64,000 nt of DNA. Source: JBCCGI01 sp039029355 (GTDB lineage: Bacteria; Planctomycetota; UBA1135; GCA-002686595). The stretch is taken from positions 1-64,000 of the forward strand of contig JBCCGI010000030.1 in NCBI GenBank assembly GCA_039029355.1. Direction: 5' to 3'. The translations under genes and the position numbers were made by a program. Below the pieces are notes generated by a model. It was not told where the DNA came from, did not search any database, and saw only the letters and a program-made list of their open reading frames with translations. Below, piece after piece: positions 43,725 through 52,989 of the stretch. Position 1 is the first letter of the stretch. The number at the start of each line of letters is the position of its first letter.

Positions 43725-43822
43725 GAAAGCCCAACACAGGCTTTCGGGCTCGTGCCCAAGGGCAGGTCGCTCGGCTCCGGCGTGCGAGCGCACGGTGCCG
43801 AGCCGCGGAACACGCGTTCCGC
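43725..43822. promoter_or_regulatory. Array of four hairpins upstream of the interrupted secreted-protein gene
   Basis: Consecutive perfect stems: GAAAGCC/GGCTTTC (43725-43731 with 43739-43745), GGGC/GCCC (43746-43749 with 43754-43757), GCTCGGC/GCCGAGC (43769-43775 with 43797-43803) enclosing CGTGCG/CGCACG (43781-43786 with 43789-43794), and GCGGAAC/GTTCCGC (43805-43811 with 43816-43822). They lie 30-130 bases 5' of the ATG at 43693, so they could fold in that mRNA leader. The rest of the gap to 44282 shows no gene that I can support. Confidence 0.45.
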
Positions 43823-44282
43823 ACAGGGGCTCCATGGTACTCGCCCGCAACGCGGTTTTCGCGCCGAAGGCGAGCTGTTGCGAAGCGGCCGGCGATCAAC
43901 GAAAACGGGACTCGGCTATGGGAAACGAACACGAGGCGCGCGCTTCGTTTTGCGGCCTGCCCACGATTCGCCGGAGCAACCCATACCGAGTTAGCAGCTC
44001 CGTGGCGCGCCGGCCATGTCATCGCCTTCGGCGCGGGCCACCTACCGGGGAAGGTGCCGTGTCGGCGCGACGCTCCAACGGGTCAACCGCTAGCAACCCC
44101 ATGCGCCGCTGGCTCCCCGAGTCCGATTCCATTCCGAGCCCGGAGGGCGCGTAGGCCCTCGAAGGGAATATCGACTCTCCGCTCGCGTTCTGGGATGGCG
44201 CGGGAACCCAGGCCGTGGACGTCGATTCCGCCACCGCCGCGCCCCCCGCACCGGACCCCACCTACGGTCGAGAGATACCCCC
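43823..44282. other. Intergenic region, nothing recognised
   Basis: 460 bases between the hairpin array and the beta-lactamase-fold gene. Several short frames are open but none has coding composition, a plausible start or a recognisable product. It should contain divergent promoters for the genes at 43693 (minus) and 44283 (plus). Confidence 0.4.
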
Positions 44283-46586
44283 ATGAGCTTGCTTGCCGCC
44301 CCTGTCCTTCTGACCGCCCTGCTGAGCCCCTCGCGCCCGGACCCGCTCGCGAGTCCGGCGGGGGAACCGCTCGACGACGAGGCAGCGAGCATCGCCCGCA
44401 TCGAGGCGGCGATCGTGCCGTCCTTCTTCATCGAGGGGCGACCCCCGCGCGAAGCGAGCCTCGAACAGCGGATGCGTGAGCTGGGCGTGCCGGGCGTCAG
44501 CGTCGCGGTGATCCGGGCAGGCGAGCTCGCCTGGACCAAGGCCTGGGGCTATGCCGACCTCGAGCGCGAGCGCCCGGCGACGACTCGCACGCGCTTCCAA
44601 GCCGCCTCGATCTCGAAGCCGTTGGCGGCGATGGCGGCCCTGCGCAAGGTCGACGAGGGCGTGCTGGAGCTGGATGAGGACGTCAACGAGGTGCTGTCCA
44701 GCTGGCAGGTGCCGGCCCATGACTTCGGCCCGGAACCGGTGACGCTCCGGCGGTTGTTGAACCACAGCGCCGGCCTCAACGTCGGCCCCGTCGGGGGCTA
44801 CGACCAGGGGGAGGAGCTTCCCACCGTCGTGGAGATGCTGGCGGGCGCGGCCAGGATCGACGCGGTGGAGGTCGTGGCCCGGCCGGGCTCCGCGTTCCGC
44901 TATTCGGGCGGCGGCTACACGGTCCTCCAACAGCTCCTCGTCGACCAGGACGACCGGCGGTCGTTCGCCGATCTCCTCCGCGAGACCGTGCTGGCTCCGC
45001 TGGGGATGGAGGACAGCCTCTACGCCCAACCGCTTCCGGAAGAGCTGCGCGAGCTCGCGGCCACGGGCTACTACGACGCGGGACGGCCGGTCGAGGGCGG
45101 TGCGCGCATCTACCCGGCGCTCGCGGCCGCCGGCCTCTGGACCACCCCGACCGACCTCGCTCGCTATGCGATCTCGATCCATCGAGCGCGCGCCGGCAGC
45201 GAGCACGCGGTCCTGTCCGCCGCGACGATCGCGGAGATGCTGACCCCCGGGCTCAACGAATGGGGCCTCGGCCCGGAGGTCCGAGCCGGGGGCAACCGGT
45301 TCCAGCACGGCGGCTCGAACGACGGCTTCCGCTGCCAGCTCACGCTCCTGCTCGAAGAGGGCGACGGCCTGGTGATCATGACCAACTCCGACCAGGGGAG
45401 TCCGCTGGCCCGGGAGATCCTGCTGACGGTCGCGCAGGAGTACGGCTGGCCCGGCTTCGCCCCGGTGCGCAAGCGGGTGGTCTCCCTGGAGCCCGAGGTC
45501 TATCGCCAACTGGAAGGCGTCTACACGATCGAAGGCTGGGGATCGGCAAGCGTCGTCTTCCGCGACGGAAGGCTGTGGGCCGAGCGCAGCTGGGACGACA
45601 CGGTGGAGATCCTGCCCGAGTCCGCGACGGACTTCTTCGCGCTGGACGACGCTCAGCCCGTGGAGTTCGTGCTCGAAGAAGGGGAGGCCGTAGCGGCCTG
45701 GTTCTCGGACTGGCGCTTCGAGCGGACGGGGGATCTCCCCCCGCAGGCCAACCCCGCCGCGTACCTCGGCCTCTCGCCGGTCGGCCTCGTCCCCGAGGTC
45801 TTCGCCCCGGGCGTGATCTCGCTCGAGGACCGCTACGAGTACGGCTGCGCGATCTCGCAGGACGGCCGCCAGGTCTTCTTCGGCGTCGCCGGCGGCGACC
45901 GAGCCGAGATTCGCTACGTCGAATACGCCGAGGGCCAATGGTCTGCAGACCGGCCCCTGCTCCCCGACGCCGCCTTCAGCTTCAACGATCCCTTCCTGTC
46001 CAGCCGCGAGGATCGCCTCTACTTCATCAGCGACGCCGCGCTCACCGGAACGGCGCGCAAGAGCGATCACGACATCTGGTACGTCGCACGAACGGCGGAG
46101 GGCTGGTCGACTCCCATTCACGGCGGCGCGGTCCTCAACACACCGTTCGAGGAGTACTTCGTGTCCTTGACCGACGAAGGGACCCTCTACTTCTCTTCGA
46201 ACCGCCCCTCGGAGGAAGGCTCCCGCAGCCCCGGTGGGTTCGACCTCTACGCCTCACCCGCCGACGCCGGCGCCTTCGGACCGGCACGCAAGCTACCCGC
46301 CGCCCTGAACACCAAGAACTACGAGGCCGATGTCTTCGTCGCCCCCGACGAGTCCTACGTCGTCTTCTGCTCGACCCGTCCGGACGGTCTGGGTCGCGGC
46401 GATCTCTACATCAGCTTCCGGGAGGCGGGCGAAGGCTGGTCGACGGCGCGCAGGCTGGGACGAGAGATCAACACGGAGGGACACGAGCTGTGCCCCTTCG
46501 TCTCCAGAGATGGAGAGTACTTCTTCTACACCAGCAACGAGGATCTCTACTGGGTCGACGCGGACATCCTGGAGGGCTATCGGTAG
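44283..46586 (+). CDS. Serine hydrolase (class C beta-lactamase fold) fused to a WD40-like PD40 propeller
   Basis: 767 residues with a signal-like N-terminus (MSLLAAPVLLTALLSPS). Residues about 55-395: beta-lactamase/DD-peptidase family with SISKPLAAM (catalytic Ser109, Lys112), RRLLNHSAGL, RYSGGGYTVLQQL in place of YxN, and HGGSNDGFR near the C-terminus of the domain. 400-490: linker resembling the DUF3471-type extension (YRQLEGVYTIEGWG...). 500-767: PD40/TolB-like blades with YGCAISQDGRQVFFGV, LYFISDAAL, LYFSSNRPSEEGSRSPGGFD and YFFYTSNEDLYWVD. Extracytoplasmic esterase or peptidase with a binding propeller; substrate unknown. The two halves occur as separate proteins in many bacteria. Confidence 0.85.
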   Translation: MSLLAAPVLLTALLSPSRPDPLASPAGEPLDDEAASIARIEAAIVPSFFIEGRPPREASLEQRMRELGVPGVSVAVIRAGELAWTKAWGYADLERERPATTRTRFQAASISKPLAAMAALRKVDEGVLELDEDVNEVLSSWQVPAHDFGPEPVTLRRLLNHSAGLNVGPVGGYDQGEELPTVVEMLAGAARIDAVEVVARPGSAFRYSGGGYTVLQQLLVDQDDRRSFADLLRETVLAPLGMEDSLYAQPLPEELRELAATGYYDAGRPVEGGARIYPALAAAGLWTTPTDLARYAISIHRARAGSEHAVLSAATIAEMLTPGLNEWGLGPEVRAGGNRFQHGGSNDGFRCQLTLLLEEGDGLVIMTNSDQGSPLAREILLTVAQEYGWPGFAPVRKRVVSLEPEVYRQLEGVYTIEGWGSASVVFRDGRLWAERSWDDTVEILPESATDFFALDDAQPVEFVLEEGEAVAAWFSDWRFERTGDLPPQANPAAYLGLSPVGLVPEVFAPGVISLEDRYEYGCAISQDGRQVFFGVAGGDRAEIRYVEYAEGQWSADRPLLPDAAFSFNDPFLSSREDRLYFISDAALTGTARKSDHDIWYVARTAEGWSTPIHGGAVLNTPFEEYFVSLTDEGTLYFSSNRPSEEGSRSPGGFDLYASPADAGAFGPARKLPAALNTKNYEADVFVAPDESYVVFCSTRPDGLGRGDLYISFREAGEGWSTARRLGREINTEGHELCPFVSRDGEYFFYTSNEDLYWVDADILEGYR

Positions 46587-46788
46587 CCGCGAGCGAGGCT
46601 GCGGCGTCGCCGAATTCTCGCTTTCGGTCTGTGCCCGGGAAGGCGGAAACCGATCTAGAACGTCGCCGTCGATCTCGGCGCGGGCGAAGGTCAGGGGTCG
46701 GGGCTGGAGAGGTCGGTCGCGGGCGGTCGCGCGCTACGTGGTCAGTCGAAAGCGATCGACTGGGCCGCGGTTGTGCCGCGGCCGTACG

Positions 46789-47040
46789 ATGCACCACATG
46801 AACGGAAACGTCCTCGAGTGGTGTCTGGACGACCGCACGTCCGACGGCGGGCCGGTGGTCCCCGGCTCCGGTGAGCTGCACGAGGGCAACACCTCGAACC
46901 TCCACGCGGTACGCGGTGGGAGCGTCTTGCTCGCCGCCACGAGAGCCCACTGGGCAGCCCGCTTCTCGCGGGCGTCGAATCTCGTCGACCGCGGCACGGG
47001 CCTTCTGGCCGCCCACTGGCTCAACGCTATCTCCGACTGA
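46789..47040 (+). pseudogene. Orphan C-terminal fragment of an FGE/SUMF1-like domain
   Basis: 83 codons from ATG 46789. MNGNVLEWCLDD and AVRGGSVLLAATRAHWAARF match the last third of FGE-sulfatase domains (HGNVWEWCxD ... RGGSxxxxxxxxRxAxR). The rest of the domain is absent: the 202 bases upstream do not encode it. Its TGA is only 2 bases before the ATG of the prolyl oligopeptidase gene, so it could still be translated and coupled to it. I treat it as a decayed fragment; a small functional protein is a less likely alternative. Confidence 0.55.
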
Positions 47041-47042
47041 CC

Positions 47043-49181
47043 ATGACCAAGCTTCAACGTGTCCGGCCACGTCGGTGCGGGCCCCTCGTGCTGCTGTTCG
47101 CCGGGGCCTGCTCTGCCCCTTCCGGAAGCTGCGGCGACCTGGAGTATCCAACGACGCGGAAGGGCGAACAGGTCGACGTCTATCACGGCGTGGAGGTCCG
47201 CGATCCCTACCGCTGGCTCGAAGACCTCGAGTCCGACGAGGTGCGGAGCTGGGTCGAGGCCCAGAGCTCCACCACCCTTCCGTTCCTGGCGTCGCGCCCC
47301 CAGCGCGACCGGATCGCGGAGCGGCTGGCCGAGCTCTGGAACTATGAGCGCTTCAGCATCCCCGAAGTGCGCGGGGATCGGGTCTTCTTCCGGCACAACC
47401 ACGGACTCGACGGCCAGGACTCGCTCTACGTGGTCGACGAACCGGAAGGGGAGGCGCGCCTGCTCCTAGACCCGAACGAGCTCGGCGAAGACGCCGAGGA
47501 GGACACCCTCGAGGCCTACGCGCCCAGCGTGACCGGTCGCTACGTCGCCTACGCTCTGTCCAAGGGGGGCTCCGACTGGCGCGCCTGGTCGGTGCTCGAT
47601 GTCGAGACCGGCGAGGTGGTGGGGGAACCCGTGCGGAAGACGGCGGACCGCACGGTCGGCTGGACCTTCGACGACTCGGGCTTCTACTACAATCGGTCCG
47701 AGCCGGCCCGGGAAAGCGCTGAATCGTCCGATCTCGCGCCGGTGTCCGGCGTGCACTTCCACCGCCTGGGCGCCCCCCAGCAGGAGGACGAGCTGATCCT
47801 GCAGGAGGAGGAGCATGGCTTGGTCGGCCGGACGACCGGTGACGGTCGCTTCCTGTTCGTCTACGCCTGGAACGAGGAGATCCTGTGGGAGCTGCACGTG
47901 ATGGATCTGATGGCCGCCCCGGGCGAGCGGAAGCTGAGCCCGCTGGTCGAGGGGTTCGACGCGGCGTACGCCTGCCTGGGGAACCGCGGCGACATCTTCT
48001 TCGTCCAGACCAACCTCGACGCCTCCAACTGGAGCATCGTCGCCGTGGACCACCGCCGGCCCGAGCGCGAGAACTGGCGCGTGGTCGTGCCCGAGCGCGA
48101 CGAGTCGATCCTCACCGCGGGCCTGGTCGGCGATCGCTTGATCGTGACCTACCTGAAGGACGTCGTAACCGAGGCGCGCGTGTTTGGCCTGGACGGCGCG
48201 CCCCAGGGGGCGGTCGAGCTCGAACTCGGGGCCGTGGAGGGCTTCGGCGGGAGCGTCGGCAGCGAGACGTACTACTCCCTGACCGGCTTCACCGAGCCGG
48301 GCAGGATCGCCAGCTACGACGTCGAAACCGGCCGCAGCACGACGTTCTTCGAGCCTAGTGTGGCGTTCGATCCGGATGCGTTCGTCTCCCGACAGGTCTT
48401 CTATCGAAGCAAGGACGGGACCCGCGTGCCGATGTTCCTCTCCCACCGCAGGGGTCTGGAGCGGGACGGATCCAACCCGGTCCTCCTCTCGGGCTACGGC
48501 GCGTACGGGATCTCGTCCACACCGTACTTCAGCGTGGTCAACGTGGCCTGGCTGGAAATGGGCGGCGTGCTCGCGATCCCCAACGTGCGCGGCGGTGGGG
48601 AGTACGGTGACGCATGGCGCTGGGGCGGCGCGGGGCGGAACAAGCAGAACGCCATCGACGATATGGTCGCGGCGGCGGAGTGGCTCTGCGGGGAGGGCTA
48701 CACCTCGCCCGCGCGGCTCGCCCTACAAGGCGGCTCCGCGGGAGGGCTCTTGGTCGCGGCCTGCGCGACCCAACGGCCTGAGCTCTTCGCGGCGGTCGTC
48801 GCGGTCGTTCCGCTGACGGACATGTTGCGCTACGACCGAGGCTCGGACATCGGCTCCACCGAGTTCGGCTATCCGGATGACGAGGAGGACTTTCGGGCTT
48901 TGCATGCCTACTCGCCCCTGCACCAAGTGCGACCGGGAACCGCCTATCCGTCAGTGCTACTGATCGCGTCCGAGGGCGACGATCGGGTCCTCCCTTGGCA
49001 CGCCTTCAAGCTTGCTGCGGCCATGCAGGCGGCGCAGTCCGGCGACGCGCCAATCCTGCTCCGCGTTCGGCGAAACGCCGGACACGCCGGCCCGCGCGAG
49101 ACCAAGGAGCGCATCCGCGCGGTCGCCGAGACCCAGGCGTTCCTCTTCGATGCCTTGGACTTCCAGCCCGGTTGGGAGTGA
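47043..49181 (+). CDS. S9A prolyl oligopeptidase, lipoprotein
   Basis: 712 residues. N-terminal signal with lipobox (LVLLFAGAC, Cys23). Classical family opening HGVEVRDPYRWLEDLESDEV, a seven-bladed propeller (SVTGRYVAYALSKGGSDW, DDSGFYYNRSEPA), and the hydrolase domain: RVPMFLSHRRGL, LLSGYGAYGISSTPYFSV, LAIPNVRGGGEYGDAWRWGG, LQGGSAGGLL with nucleophile Ser565, EGDDRVLPWHAFK (Asp) and RRNAGHAG (His). It cleaves short peptides after proline, here attached to a membrane facing the periplasm. A decayed relative lies at 11994-12530. The start is 2 bases after the stop of the FGE fragment. Confidence 0.93.
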   Translation: MTKLQRVRPRRCGPLVLLFAGACSAPSGSCGDLEYPTTRKGEQVDVYHGVEVRDPYRWLEDLESDEVRSWVEAQSSTTLPFLASRPQRDRIAERLAELWNYERFSIPEVRGDRVFFRHNHGLDGQDSLYVVDEPEGEARLLLDPNELGEDAEEDTLEAYAPSVTGRYVAYALSKGGSDWRAWSVLDVETGEVVGEPVRKTADRTVGWTFDDSGFYYNRSEPARESAESSDLAPVSGVHFHRLGAPQQEDELILQEEEHGLVGRTTGDGRFLFVYAWNEEILWELHVMDLMAAPGERKLSPLVEGFDAAYACLGNRGDIFFVQTNLDASNWSIVAVDHRRPERENWRVVVPERDESILTAGLVGDRLIVTYLKDVVTEARVFGLDGAPQGAVELELGAVEGFGGSVGSETYYSLTGFTEPGRIASYDVETGRSTTFFEPSVAFDPDAFVSRQVFYRSKDGTRVPMFLSHRRGLERDGSNPVLLSGYGAYGISSTPYFSVVNVAWLEMGGVLAIPNVRGGGEYGDAWRWGGAGRNKQNAIDDMVAAAEWLCGEGYTSPARLALQGGSAGGLLVAACATQRPELFAAVVAVVPLTDMLRYDRGSDIGSTEFGYPDDEEDFRALHAYSPLHQVRPGTAYPSVLLIASEGDDRVLPWHAFKLAAAMQAAQSGDAPILLRVRRNAGHAGPRETKERIRAVAETQAFLFDALDFQPGWE

Positions 49182-49596
49182 GATACGACCGTCGGTAAAG
49201 GGTACTAGTCGCTGTCCCTGTCCCCCGAAGTATCCCATCGCTACGCCGCGCGCCTGTAGTGCTTGAGAGGGCCGGCTAAGCGCTCGTGCGCGTGAACGTC
49301 GCCACGAGTTGATCGCGGGAGAGCCGGAGAGCGGCGCCGGGACGGTCGTGCACGATGAGCGCCTAGGCTCGGTGGGGGAGGTGCTTGGTCGGCCGACTCA
49401 CGTGGCGGATCCGCGGGCAACTCCTGCGACACGGCGAGTTGCCTTTCGGCCGAGTACTCGGGCCCTACGGGGAGAGGCCTCGCCTCCAAGAACAGGAGCG
49501 CCGGCAAAAAGAAGTCCGGGATTCGTGAAGCTCCCGGTCCGGGTACTACGCAGCCTGGGTGACACGTCACCTCAGGCCCGAACCCAAGGAGGTTCC
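49182..49596. other. Intergenic region with a possible transposase-tail remnant
   Basis: 415 bases. On the minus strand, 49310 to 49256 reads DVHAHERLAGPLKHYRRAA then stop. A very similar peptide, CAERLAGILKHSRRAA plus stop, is encoded on the plus strand at about 59568-59626. Such a tail resembles the C-termini of integrase-type transposases. No more of a coding region is recognisable. The bases near 49580-49592 (AAGGAGG) are the ribosome binding site of the next gene. Confidence 0.35.
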
Positions 49597-50073
49597 ATGG
49601 GACCCGTTCGCCTCGGTTGGACCAGCTCGCTCGTCGCCCTCGCCCTCTTCGCCTCCTCCTGCACCGGCCCGAGCGTAGCGCCCCTCGTAGCAACGCCCGC
49701 CCTCGACGAGGCTCCCTACCACTCTTTCGAGGTCCGCGTGCTCGACGCTCGCGATCCCGCGGAGCTGCGCTCGGGGTTCTGCACGGAGGTGCTGGAGGTT
49801 CGCGACGCGGTCATGTCTTTCGCCAGCTCCTTCGATCCGGCCGTCGGCGACCTCGAGCTCGAGCTCTACCGAACCCTGGTCGAGCTCTACGGGGCCTCCC
49901 AGGTCGAGCAGGTGAAGTCGACCAGGTACTACAAGTGGGTGAACTGCCCGGAGGAGCTGCCGCCGTTCAAGTTCGTGTGCTGCGGGGGCACCGCGTTCCA
50001 GGTGCATTTCGCGGATGGGCGCACGGTGCGGGTCGAGGGGCAGCAGGGAAGCGAGGCGGTCGAGGGGCGCTAG
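49597..50073 (+). CDS. Small lipoprotein, unknown
   Basis: 158 residues from ATG 49597, chosen for the near-perfect AAGGAGG 5 bases upstream and the lipoprotein signal that follows (MGPVRLGWTSSLVALALFAS, lipobox ending at Cys22). The frame is open to 49309 but that part is not protein-like. The mature part starts with HSFEVRVLDARDPAELRSGF and contains a helical acidic stretch (VGDLELELYRTLVELYGAS) and a Cys cluster (VNCPEELPPFKFVCCGG). No family recognised. It would be anchored in a membrane on the periplasmic side. Confidence 0.65.
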   Translation: MGPVRLGWTSSLVALALFASSCTGPSVAPLVATPALDEAPYHSFEVRVLDARDPAELRSGFCTEVLEVRDAVMSFASSFDPAVGDLELELYRTLVELYGASQVEQVKSTRYYKWVNCPEELPPFKFVCCGGTAFQVHFADGRTVRVEGQQGSEAVEGR

Positions 50074-50402
50074 CCCCATCGCCGTCCCGCGGGGGCTCGG
50101 CGGCATCGACTAGGGCGATCTGTGAGGAGCTCGCTCCTTGGCGGCCTGGATCCGGGCGACGTGTGCGGTGCTTTGGATCCTGGGGCGGAGTCGCGGCACG
50201 GACTGGCGCGACTCTCCGGGGCTTAGCGCGGGGGGAAACCGGCGCGCAAGCCGTGGGCTGCCCTGTCGTGCCCGTCGGCCACTCGCAGAGTAGCGAGACG
50301 ACTGGAGCTACAGTACGGTCGGCCCATCGTCCACGCGCTGGAGGATGCCTTGGTCTGGCCGCGCAATCACTGTAGGTGTCGGGATCACCAGAGGGTCGGA
50401 AC
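50074..50402. other. Intergenic region, nothing recognised
   Basis: 329 bases between the small lipoprotein and the second FG-GAP gene on the same strand. No frame has a convincing start and composition. It probably contains the promoter of the FG-GAP gene; GAGGGT just before 50403 is its likely ribosome binding site. Confidence 0.4.
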
Positions 50403-52907
50403 GTGAACCACAGCCGAACGCTCGCCGTACTTGCACTCGCCGTCGTGACGGTCGCAGCGCCTGCCGCCGCGGCCCAGCAGCAACGCTTCGAGGAGCTGCA
50501 CCGGATGGTCCCCGCGACCGCTGACGACACGCGAGCCGTCGCGCTCTCCGACCTGGACGGAGACGGAGATCTCGACGCCTTCCTCGCTAACCACGCCGAA
50601 CCCAACCGCCTCTACCTGAACGACGGCAGCGGGCATTACTCCGACGGAAGCGAGAGGATTCCCTCCGACGCCGATCCCTCCCTGGGCGTCGCGCTGGCCG
50701 ACCTCGACGGGGACGGCGATGTCGACGTGCTGATCGCCAACGGCGAGAGCGGCCAGGATCGGTTCTACCGCAACGACGGCGCCTCCGGCTTTAGCGACCA
50801 GACCCAGGCGCTCCCGGCCGACGCCGACGACACGCGGGCGGTCGCGCTGCTCGACGCGGACGCCGACGGGGACCTCGACGCGATGTTCGCCAACTCGGGC
50901 GCGCAGAACCGCTACTATCGAAACACCGGAGCGGGTGGGTTCACGGACGCGACGTCCCTGATCCCGGCCGGGGTGTTCGACTCCCGGGCGCTCGCGACCG
51001 GCGACCTGGACCTCGACGGGGACGCCGACGTCGTCATCGCCAACTCGAGCGGCCAGCCCAATCTCCTGTTCGAGAACGACGGTACCGGCTCCTACGTGCT
51101 GGCGGCGGGCTTTCCCGCCACGGCGACCGACTCCCAAGCGGTCGTGCTCTGCGACTTTGACGCGGACCTGGATCCGGACCTGGCCTTCGGCAACGACGGG
51201 GACGACGAGCTGCTGCGCAACGACCCCCCTGGGACCTTCACGGTTGTGGCGGGTGCGCTCGGACCGAACGTTGTCGACACGCTTGGGATGGCGGTGGGGG
51301 ACCTCGACGGCGATGGACTCGAAGACCTGGCGCTGACGAGCAAGCACTCCGATCTGTTCTTCCTCAGCACCGGGAGCGATCTGGTCATCGCTGGGACCCT
51401 CGAAACGACCTTCAGCAAGACCGCGGCCCTCGCCCTCGGCGACGTGGACGGAGACCAGGACCTGGACGCCTTCGTCGCCAAGCCGAACGAACCGTTGGGC
51501 GAGAACGAGCTCTGCCTCAACGACGGCTCGGCGGGCTTCGTGAACGTGACCCGCCACGAGCTCTATGCCTACTGGAGCGGGTCGGGCTTCGCCGAGGCGG
51601 GCGACCTCGACGGCGACCAGGACCTGGACCTGATCGTGGGAAGCTGGTACTCGGCGCAGACCTTCGCGTACCTCAACGACGGCTCGGGAAAGTACGAGGA
51701 GGGCGACATGCTCTATCCTCCGTCGGCCGACATGTCCTGCAGCGAGCTCGCCGACGTCGACGGCGATGGAGACCTGGACGCGGTGATCGGGTCGTTCGGC
51801 ACCGACTCCCTCTGGTTCAACGACGGCCTGGCGACGTTCGACCAGACCTCAGATCTGCCCGGGGCAGGAACGTGGGGCCTGGAGGCCGGGGACCTCGACG
51901 GCGACGGAGACGTCGACCTGTTCCGGGCCGACAACGGATGGAACGGTGTGGATCTGAACGACTCGACGGGCATCTTCGTCGAGGCGGTCGGGGCGCTCCC
52001 CCTCATCGCGAGCCATAGTCGCGACCTCGCGCTTGGCGACGTCGACGGCGACGGCGACCTCGACGCCTTCGTCCCGAACCCATACAACCAGGATGTCCTG
52101 TACGTCAACGACGGCACGGCCACCTTCTCCGACGCCTCGGCCTCCCTGCCCGTCGACGCCGAGGACAGTCAAGTGGTGCGCCTGGCGGACGTGGACGGCG
52201 ACGGGGACATCGACGCGCTGATCGGCACCGGCCAGGCTCAGAATCGCCTCTACCGGAACGACGGAGCCGGAAGCTTCACCGACTCCACCACCGACCTTCC
52301 GCTCGACACGGACTACACGTACTCGATGGACGTCGGCGACGTGGACGGAGACGGGGACGTCGACGTCGTGTTCGGCAACTTCGGCAGCGTTCACGGGAGC
52401 CCCGATAGCAAGAACCGTCTCCTTCGCAACGACGGCGGCGGAGTGTTCTCGGACGCGAGTGCGTCGCTCCCCGGGTACCTGGAGCAGGCCGGGGAGGTGG
52501 TGCTGTTCGACGCGGACGGCGACGCCGACCTCGACCTGTACGTCGCGAACCGGGGCGTGCACCGCCTCTTTCACAACGTCGGCCGCCAGCTCTCCTGGCG
52601 CACCTATCCCCGGGTGGACAACGACATCACGATGGACCTAGACGGACCGGCCGGGGCGGCCTGGTTCCTAGCGGCGGGTCCGCATCCCGCGCACCTCCCG
52701 CTCCCGCCGTTCGGGATCATGCTGGTCGATCCGTCGACGCTGGTGTTCCTCACGGCCGGAACGCTCGACGGAACGGGCCAGTCCTCGGCCACGGCGTTCG
52801 TTCCGAACCAGCCGGGTCTGATCGGGGACTCGATCTTCTGGCAGGCGTTCGTAGGGACTCCGTCGCTCTTCTCTAGCCTCGAGGTTGCGGTACTCACCGA
52901 CCTGTAG
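50403..52907 (+). CDS. Secreted VCBS/FG-GAP repeat protein (paralogue)
   Basis: 834 residues from GTG 50403 (signal MNHSRTLAVLALAVVTVAAPAAAA); another GTG nine codons upstream is possible. The chosen start gives exactly the length of the paralogue at 39968-42472, which supports it. The opening RFEELHRMVPATADDTRAVA matches the paralogue's EVHRMLPAEAEFSNGVA. About thirteen repeats with DLDGDGDLDAFLAN, DVDGDGDLDAFVPN and similar calcium-binding loops. The last ~110 residues (RQLSWRTYPRVDND to LEVAVLTDL) are the same C-terminal module as the paralogue's. Probably a calcium-dependent surface or secreted adhesin-like protein. Confidence 0.87.
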   Translation: MNHSRTLAVLALAVVTVAAPAAAAQQQRFEELHRMVPATADDTRAVALSDLDGDGDLDAFLANHAEPNRLYLNDGSGHYSDGSERIPSDADPSLGVALADLDGDGDVDVLIANGESGQDRFYRNDGASGFSDQTQALPADADDTRAVALLDADADGDLDAMFANSGAQNRYYRNTGAGGFTDATSLIPAGVFDSRALATGDLDLDGDADVVIANSSGQPNLLFENDGTGSYVLAAGFPATATDSQAVVLCDFDADLDPDLAFGNDGDDELLRNDPPGTFTVVAGALGPNVVDTLGMAVGDLDGDGLEDLALTSKHSDLFFLSTGSDLVIAGTLETTFSKTAALALGDVDGDQDLDAFVAKPNEPLGENELCLNDGSAGFVNVTRHELYAYWSGSGFAEAGDLDGDQDLDLIVGSWYSAQTFAYLNDGSGKYEEGDMLYPPSADMSCSELADVDGDGDLDAVIGSFGTDSLWFNDGLATFDQTSDLPGAGTWGLEAGDLDGDGDVDLFRADNGWNGVDLNDSTGIFVEAVGALPLIASHSRDLALGDVDGDGDLDAFVPNPYNQDVLYVNDGTATFSDASASLPVDAEDSQVVRLADVDGDGDIDALIGTGQAQNRLYRNDGAGSFTDSTTDLPLDTDYTYSMDVGDVDGDGDVDVVFGNFGSVHGSPDSKNRLLRNDGGGVFSDASASLPGYLEQAGEVVLFDADGDADLDLYVANRGVHRLFHNVGRQLSWRTYPRVDNDITMDLDGPAGAAWFLAAGPHPAHLPLPPFGIMLVDPSTLVFLTAGTLDGTGQSSATAFVPNQPGLIGDSIFWQAFVGTPSLFSSLEVAVLTDL

Positions 52908-52949
52908 CCGGCGACCGAGGACCAACCGCTGACAGCCCAGCCTCAGGAC

Positions 52950-52977
52950 CGCGGCCCGGGTCGTCGCCCGGGCCGCG
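52950..52977. terminator. Bidirectional terminator hairpin
   Basis: A perfect 11-base stem, CGCGGCCCGGG (52950-52960) with CCCGGGCCGCG (52967-52977), and a TCGTCG loop. It lies in the 82-base gap between the converging FG-GAP genes. It has no T-run, but the stem is the strongest hairpin seen in the window and the position fits termination on both strands. Confidence 0.65.
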
Positions 52978-52989
52978 ATCGTCAGCAGC

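Noticed and set aside
44262..46121. 619-codon minus frame opposite the beta-lactamase-fold gene
   Set aside because: Antisense to a recognised gene; no motif or start signal of its own.
46330..46788. Upstream extension of the FGE-fragment frame
   Set aside because: It lies out of frame within the end of the beta-lactamase/PD40 gene and does not resemble an FGE domain; homology begins near 46789.
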